A stretch of 64,000 nucleotides of DNA from Micromonospora sp. FIMYZ51 (GTDB lineage Bacteria > Actinomycetota > Actinomycetes > Mycobacteriales > Micromonosporaceae): NCBI RefSeq assembly GCF_038246755.1, contig NZ_CP134706.1:6451501-6515500 (forward strand), given 5' to 3'. Shown in pieces: positions 59,874 to 64,000 of the stretch. The notes beneath the pieces were generated by a model. That model was not told the DNA's origin and searched no databases. It saw only the letters and a program-made list of their open reading frames with translations. The translations under genes and the position numbers were made by a program. Position 1 is the stretch's first letter. Every line of letters starts with the position of its first letter.

Positions 59874-60880
59874 GCGCCCCACCCTCCTCCGGTGGGCGCG
59901 GAGGATTCCGCCCCATCGACTCGTACGGACTGGTCGACCTGCCGGTGCTGGCCGGGAACCGGCGCAGTGTTCGTCAGTTCGAGGAAGACGCTCTCCAGGT
60001 CGACCGTGACCGGGGCGAGTTCGCTGACGTAGAGGCCCTGCTCGGCCAGGAGCCGGGTGACCGTGGCCGGTTTGTCCACGTTGGCCACCATCAGGTGGTC
60101 CGGATTCGGAGTCACCCGGTGACCGGCCCGCTGTAGCGCGGCGGCGGCGACCGGCAGGTCCGTCACGGCCTCCAGCCGGACCCGGAGCGCGCCTGTGGAG
60201 TGCTGCGCCAGCACCTCGTTGACCGGCCCGAAGGCGACCCGCCGGCCCAGCGAGATGATGGTGACCGAGTCACAGATCAGCTGGATCTCACCGAGGATGT
60301 GGCTGGAGAGCAGCACGGTCATCCCCGATTCGGCGAGGTTGCGCACAAGCGTACGCATCTCCCGGATGCCGCCCGGGTCGAGACCGTTGGCCGGCTCGTC
60401 CAGGATCAGCAGCCGGGGGTTCTTCAGCAGGGCCGAGGCGACCGCGAGCCGCTGCTTCATGCCGAGCGAGTACGTCTTGACCCGCTCGCCGGCCCGGTCG
60501 CGCAGCCCGACCAGTTCCAGTACCTCGTCGACCCGCTGCTGCGGCACCTCACCGGCACTGGCCAGCAGCGAAAGGGTGTCCCGGGCGGTGAAGTGCGGGA
60601 AGAACTGCGGGCTCTCCACGATCGCGCCGACCTGGCCGGCGATCTGGGGCAGCGCCTCCGGCACCTCGTGGCCGAGGATGGCCATCCGGCCGCCGTCCGG
60701 CCGAATGAGACCGAGCAGCGTACGCAGGGTGGTGGTCTTTCCCGACCCGTTGGGGCCGAGGAAGCCGTGCACCTGCCCTGCCTCGACCCTCATGTCGAAG
60801 CCGTCCAGGGCGTTGCGGGTCCCGCGTCGTCGGCTGCGGTACGTCTTTCGTAGACCTTCGATTTCCAGGACAGCTGGCAA
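59870..60880 (-). CDS. ABC transporter ATP-binding subunit
   Basis: The 336-residue ATPase has Walker A GPNGSGKTTTL, Q-loop region ESPQFFPHF, signature YSLGMKQRL, Walker B LLILDEPANGLD and the switch His in LLSSHILGE; a C-terminal domain (about 215-300) follows, as in drug and bacteriocin exporters. The start is TTG at 60880: GGGGGAGGTG lies 4-5 nt upstream and the family N-terminus VLEIEGLRKTYRSR begins right after; the frame from 60922 has no site. It is first in a two-gene operon. Twin palindromes overlap its predicted promoter. Confidence 0.92.
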   Translation of the reverse strand: MPAVLEIEGLRKTYRSRRRGTRNALDGFDMRVEAGQVHGFLGPNGSGKTTTLRTLLGLIRPDGGRMAILGHEVPEALPQIAGQVGAIVESPQFFPHFTARDTLSLLASAGEVPQQRVDEVLELVGLRDRAGERVKTYSLGMKQRLAVASALLKNPRLLILDEPANGLDPGGIREMRTLVRNLAESGMTVLLSSHILGEIQLICDSVTIISLGRRVAFGPVNEVLAQHSTGALRVRLEAVTDLPVAAAALQRAGHRVTPNPDHLMVANVDKPATVTRLLAEQGLYVSELAPVTVDLESVFLELTNTAPVPGQHRQVDQSVRVDGAESSAPTGGGWGA

Positions 60881-60917
60881 GCTGCACCTCCCCCGTTGGT
60901 GTGTGGGCGACCACGAC

Positions 60918-60955
60918 ACCATACGCGGTATGCAGCGGAAGGCAATACCCGGTAT
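60918..60955 (-). promoter_or_regulatory. Promoter with twin ATAC-N3-GTAT palindromes
   Basis: ATACGCGGTAT (60921-60931) and ATACCCGGTAT (60945-60955) lie 24 bp centre to centre. On the minus strand TTGCCT (60945-60940) and TATGGT (60923-60918), 16 nt apart, form a likely -35/-10 pair lying between and within the palindromes. A dimeric repressor bound there would block the ABC operon. No regulator gene is adjacent, so the repressor is encoded elsewhere. Confidence 0.6.
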
Positions 60956-61042
60956 GCACGACGCGCCGCCGAACGGGTTGACGCCCGCCGAACGGGCCAG
61001 CCGGGCGGGGCTGCCAAGCCGGCGGACGGCCGGGCAAAAGGG

Positions 61043-61155
61043 GTGAGTCGAGCCGGCGGCCGGGCGGACGGAGGTGTCGAGCCGGCAGCGGGCGGACGGG
61101 GTGAGTCGAGCCGGCGGCCGGGCGGACGGAGGTGTCGAGCCGGCAGCGGGCGGGG
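61043..61155. repeat. 58-bp tandem duplication
   Basis: GTGAGTCGAGCCGGCGGCCG and the following 38 bases occur at 61043-61100 and again from 61101 to about 61155. It lies in the 332-bp gap between the ABC and DeoR genes, which holds no gene. Confidence 0.9.
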
Positions 61156-61156
61156 T

Positions 61157-61213
61157 GTTAAGAAGGGGCCCTTCCTCTACCGGAGGCGTTAAAAGGGGGC
61201 CCTTCCTTGCACC
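61157..61213 (+). repeat. AAGGGGCCCTT two-part repeat, copy 5
   Basis: GTTAAGAAGGGGCCCTTCC and GTTAAAAGGGGGCCCTTCC half-units; the joint here is GGAGGC rather than CCAGGC. It ends directly at the stop codon of the DeoR gene (61214). Confidence 0.85.
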
Positions 61214-61999
61214 TCAGGCGGTGATGACGTGGACGCCTGCGGCGCGGAAGGCGGCGACCAGTTCGGGGGCGGCGCCCGAGTCGGTGACCAGGGTCTCTAC
61301 CCGCTCGACGGGGCAGATCCGGGCGAACGCGTGGCCGCCCAGTTTGGACGAGTCGGCGATGATCACCACTCGTTTGGCACGGGCGACCATGAGGTTGTTC
61401 ATCGCCGCCTCACCCTCGTGGTGGGCGGCGGCGCCGAGCTTCGGGTCGATCGCGTCCACGCCGAGCAGCGCCACATCCAGGGTGACCTCCCGCAGCAGCG
61501 CTCCGCCCAGCGGGCCGACCAGCTCGAACGACTTCGGCCGCACCACCCCGCCGGCCACCACGACCTTCATCCGGGAGCGGACAAGCAACTCGTTCGCGAT
61601 GTTCAGCGCGTTGGTGACCACGGTGAGCTGGGCGCCCTCGGCGTTGGTGTTGAGGTCCGGACGGACGGCCAGCGCGCGGGCCACCTCGGTGCTTGTGGTG
61701 CCGCCGTTGAGACCGACCACCGTGCCGGGGGAGACAAGTGCCGCAGCGGCGGCGCCGATGCGCTGCTTCTCGGCGGAGTGCTTGGCCGTCTTGTACCGCA
61801 GCGGCAGGTCGTACGAGACGCCGTTGGCGACCGCGCCACCCCGGGTGCGCGTGATCATCTGCTGTTGGGCGAGTTGGTCGAAGTCCCGCCGGATGGTGGC
61901 CTGGGAGACGTCCAGTCGCTCGGCGGCTTCCTCGACGGTGACCCGACCGGAGTCGGTGAGCATCTCGAGCAGGGCGTTCCACCTCGCGTAACGGTCCAC
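61214..61999 (-). CDS. DeoR/GlpR-family transcriptional regulator
   Basis: A 261-residue sugar-responsive repressor: N-terminal winged helix with VTVEEAAERLDVSQATIRRD and FDQLAQQQMITRTRGGAV, then the DeoRC ribose-5-phosphate-isomerase-like domain (VVGLNGGTTSTEVARAL, MKVVVAGGVVRPKSFELVGP, RAKRVVIIADSSKLGGHAFA). The ligand should be a sugar phosphate. The GTG at 61999 has GGAGG nine bases upstream; an in-frame GTG at 62047 would add 16 residues. It is divergent from the SIS-domain gene and likely controls it and the ROK kinase gene, as in AgaR-like amino-sugar loci. Confidence 0.9.
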   Translation of the reverse strand: MDRYARWNALLEMLTDSGRVTVEEAAERLDVSQATIRRDFDQLAQQQMITRTRGGAVANGVSYDLPLRYKTAKHSAEKQRIGAAAAALVSPGTVVGLNGGTTSTEVARALAVRPDLNTNAEGAQLTVVTNALNIANELLVRSRMKVVVAGGVVRPKSFELVGPLGGALLREVTLDVALLGVDAIDPKLGAAAHHEGEAAMNNLMVARAKRVVIIADSSKLGGHAFARICPVERVETLVTDSGAAPELVAAFRAAGVHVITA

Positions 62000-62119
62000 C
62001 CCGGGAGCCTCCGTGTCTGCACGAACGGTGATTGGTTGCGTGCACACTAGTGCTCGAAACTAGGATCAGGCAAAACCTCTCGTTGCTCGATTGCGCCTGC
62101 GGTTGCTATTTCCACCAGG

Positions 62120-62143
62120 TTTCACGCAGAATGACGCGCGAAA
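62120..62143. promoter_or_regulatory. Candidate DeoR operator
   Basis: TTTCACGC (62120-62127) and GCGCGAAA (62136-62143) form an imperfect inverted repeat with an 8-nt spacer in the divergent gap. DeoR-family sites are often such A/T-ended repeats; the assignment is inferred. Confidence 0.35.
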
Positions 62144-62195
62144 GATGGGACTAACGAGCCGTATTGCGCAGCGGCCCGCCCGGCGAGGAGTTCTC

Positions 62196-63125
62196 ATGGC
62201 GTATGTCCACGCGGAGATCGCGAGCCAGCCGGACTGCTGGCGCAAAGCAGCGGAAGTCGCACCCAGCGTGCTGGACCGGCTGCCCCGCCCCGGCGAGCGG
62301 GTCGCCGTCGTCGGCTGCGGCACGTCGTGGTTCATGGCGATGGCGTACGCGGCCCGCCGGGAAGCCGCCGGCCAGGGCGAGACGGATGCCTTCCAGGCCA
62401 GCGAGTTCCCCGCCGGCCGCCGCTACGACCGGCTGCTGGCGATCACCCGCTCCGGCACCACGACCGAGGTACTGGACCTGCTCACCGCGCTACGCGGGCA
62501 GACCCCGACCACGGTGCTGGTCGGCGATCCCGACTCCCCTGCGGTGAGTGTCGCGGACGCCGCCGTCACCCTGCCGTTCGCCGACGAGCGCTCGGTGGTG
62601 CAGACCCGCTTCGCCACCACCGTGCTGGCCCTGCTCCGCGCCCAACTCGGCGACAACATCACGGCACTCGTCGCCGACGCGGAGGTCGCCGTGCGGGCCC
62701 CGCTGCCGATCGACCCGGGCCTGATCGAGCAGGTCACCTTCCTCGGCCGGGGCTGGACGGTCGGGCTGGCCCAGGAGGCGGCGCTGAAGTGCCGCGAGGC
62801 GGCCACGTTCTGGGCCGAGGCGTACCCGGCGATGGACTACCGGCACGGCCCGATCTCCGTGGCCGCCCCCGGCCGGCTGGTCTGGGCCTTCGGCGAGCTG
62901 CCCGACGGGCTGCCCGAGGACGTCGCCGCCACCGGCGCCGCGTTCGCGCACAGCCGCACCCACGGGGTGCGTACCGTGCTGGGCCGGTGGGCCGCCGGGC
63001 GTACCCCGGTCGACCCGATGGCCGACCTGATCCTGGCGCAGCGTTTCGCCGTCGCGCTGGCGACCAGTCGCGGGCTCGACCCGGACGCACCCCGGCACCT
63101 GAGCCGCTCCGTGGTGCTCACGTGA
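62196..63125 (+). CDS. SIS-domain sugar-phosphate isomerase/deaminase (AgaS/GlmS-like)
   Basis: The 309-residue protein has two SIS domains like the isomerase half of GlmS: VAVVGCGTSWFMAMAYAARR, ITRSGTTTEVLDLLTAL, VTFLGRGWTVGLAQEAALKC REAA and AYPAMDYRHGPISVA, where the last phrase (ExxxFxHGP-like) forms the active site of hexosamine-phosphate deaminases and isomerases. There is no glutaminase domain, so it probably uses an amino-sugar phosphate catabolically. GAGGAG lies 5 nt before the ATG at 62196. The ROK kinase gene follows about 100 nt on. Confidence 0.88.
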   Translation: MAYVHAEIASQPDCWRKAAEVAPSVLDRLPRPGERVAVVGCGTSWFMAMAYAARREAAGQGETDAFQASEFPAGRRYDRLLAITRSGTTTEVLDLLTALRGQTPTTVLVGDPDSPAVSVADAAVTLPFADERSVVQTRFATTVLALLRAQLGDNITALVADAEVAVRAPLPIDPGLIEQVTFLGRGWTVGLAQEAALKCREAATFWAEAYPAMDYRHGPISVAAPGRLVWAFGELPDGLPEDVAATGAAFAHSRTHGVRTVLGRWAAGRTPVDPMADLILAQRFAVALATSRGLDPDAPRHLSRSVVLT

Positions 63126-63135
63126 GTTCCTCGCC

Positions 63136-63191
63136 AGGAGATCTTGGTACGAATCTGCCCCCGCAGGGGCGCTCCCGCACCAAGATCTCCT
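63136..63191. terminator. Long inverted repeat between SIS and ROK genes
   Basis: AGGAGATCTTGGT (63136-63148) pairs perfectly with ACCAAGATCTCCT (63179-63191) around a 30-nt loop with a second small hairpin (GCCCC/GGGGC). It begins 11 nt after the SIS stop. It may be a terminator or a dispersed palindromic repeat. Confidence 0.55.
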
Positions 63192-63222
63192 CGCGGCGGG
63201 GTACGCCGCAGGGGATGCGGTG

Positions 63223-64000
63223 GTGAGTGGCGGGCAGGTTGCCGTCGCGCTGGACGTGGGCGGCACCGGGATGAAATGCGCGCTGATCGGCACGGACGGT
63301 GCCGTGCGGCACGCCGAACGGCACCCCACCGACGCCGGGCGCGGTCCCGATGCCGTGGTCGAGAAGATCCTCACGGTGGCCGAGGGACTGGCCGGCAAGG
63401 CGCGCGTGGACGGGCTCGATCCGATCGCGCTCGGCATCGTGGTGCCGGGCGTCGTGGACGAGGCGCGCGGCGTCGCGATCTGGTCGGCGAACGTCGGCTT
63501 CCGGGACGTACCGCTGCGGGAGCTGGCGTCCGCGCGGCTCGGCCTGCCCACGGCGCTCGGCCACGACGTGCGCGCCGGTGGCCTCGCCGAGGCGCGGCTG
63601 GGCGCCGGCCGCGACGCCGGGCACGTGCTCTTCGTGGCGATCGGTACCGGCATCGCCGCCGCGCACGTGGTGGCCGGCTCGGCCGCCACCGGAGCGCACG
63701 GCGCCGCCGGAGAACTCGGCCACATCCTGGTCCGCCCGGACGGGCCGGTCTGCGGTTGCGGTCGGCCCGGCTGCCTGGAGGCGATCGCCTCCGCCTCGGC
63801 CATCGCCCGCCGCTACGCCGAACTCACCGCCACCGAAACCGACACCACTACCGGCACCACCGGCCTCGCCACCGCCGACACTGCTACCGACACCACCGGC
63901 ACCGGCACCGTCGACACTGCTACCGACACCGGCACTGGCACTGGCACTGGCACCACCGGCACCGGCACCGGCACCGGCACCCCTGATACCGGCACCGGGG
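63223..64000 (+). CDS. ROK-family sugar kinase, 3' end beyond window
   Basis: The open frame from GTG 63223 runs off the right edge. It starts VAVALDVGGTGMKCALIGTD, the phosphate-binding loop of ROK kinases, and continues with LGIVVPGVVDEARGVAIWSA, GHDVRAGGLAEARLGAG, VLFVAIGTGIAAAHVV, the metal-binding HGAAGELGH and the zinc motif CGCGRPGCLEAIASASA. Glucose or an N-acetylated amino sugar would be the substrate, fitting the neighbouring SIS and DeoR genes. From about residue 205 on there is an unusual Thr/Gly/Asp insert (TGTGTG-type) of 50 or more residues, coded by a GGCACC/GGCACT hexamer array. Confidence 0.87.
   Translation, partial: MSGGQVAVALDVGGTGMKCALIGTDGAVRHAERHPTDAGRGPDAVVEKILTVAEGLAGKARVDGLDPIALGIVVPGVVDEARGVAIWSANVGFRDVPLRELASARLGLPTALGHDVRAGGLAEARLGAGRDAGHVLFVAIGTGIAAAHVVAGSAATGAHGAAGELGHILVRPDGPVCGCGRPGCLEAIASASAIARRYAELTATETDTTTGTTGLATADTATDTTGTGTVDTATDTGTGTGTGTTGTGTGTGTPDTGTG
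63836..64000 (+). repeat. Hexanucleotide microsatellite in the ROK gene
   Basis: ACCGGC and ACTGGC hexamers with some GACACC variants run to the window end, in frame for Thr-Gly, with Thr-Asp variants. The array is longer than in usual ROK linkers and likely to vary between strains. Confidence 0.85.

Overview
The window is GC-rich (about 70% or more), gene-dense, actinobacterial chromosome. Mycothiol synthase, GlnR, a full conservon (sensor kinase, roadblock, DUF742, GTPase), DUF3263, DUF1416 and a CIRCE-controlled groEL without its own groES all point to a mycothiol-producing actinomycete. Overall style suggests Micromonosporaceae, most likely Micromonospora; the genus is an inference. No rRNA, tRNA, CRISPR array or intact insertion sequence was found. 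Many genes have a TANNNT box 6-8 nt before the start codon and no ribosome binding site, so leaderless transcription looks common here.

Layout. 1-4.9 kb: the 3' part of a large secreted kelch/jelly-roll protein, small genes, a decayed glycosyltransferase, a 46-residue LPXTG peptide and a short GntR module. 4.9-6.4 kb: rhodanese plus DUF1416 under a cysteine-rich leader peptide. 6.4-13.4 kb: LmeA-like protein, membrane protein, glnR, polysaccharide deacetylase, mshD, NUDIX, Gfo/Idh/MocA. 13.5-16 kb: PiT phosphate transporter and its DUF47 partner behind a PHO-box-like triple repeat, then DUF402. 16-25.7 kb: DinG-like helicase, AI-2E transporter, solo GroES-like protein, PrsW protease, FUSC exporter, GlcD-like oxidase, lipoprotein. 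25.7-32.7 kb: glpD, a membrane-embedded subtilase, groEL with two CIRCE operators. 32.7-42.6 kb: repeat-rich membrane protein, cold-shock protein, GNAT enzymes, paaN, threonine synthase behind a SAM-I riboswitch, DoxX, DUF4232 lipoprotein.

42.6-46.5 kb: ABC-2 permease and an unusual fusion of a secreted alpha/beta hydrolase with an ABC ATPase. 46.8-52.9 kb: conservon operon with an extra membrane sensor at its front. 52.9-55.3 kb: CDC48-like double AAA ATPase. 55.3-56.5 kb: a second short GntR module facing three overlapping small genes. 56.5-60.9 kb: GNAT, PP2C-like phosphatase, DUF3263 and an ABC exporter under twin palindromes. 61.2-64 kb: DeoR regulator, SIS-domain sugar-phosphate protein and a ROK kinase cut by the window edge, probably an amino-sugar locus.

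Recurrent structure: a two-part repeat with the core AAGGGGCCCTT occurs five times between genes, usually touching a stop codon. The most interesting signals are the structured leader before the GNAT gene at 39.1 kb, the SAM-I riboswitch on threonine synthase, the cysteine leader peptide, the two parallel short-GntR modules with duplicated putative operators, and the hydrolase-ABC fusion.
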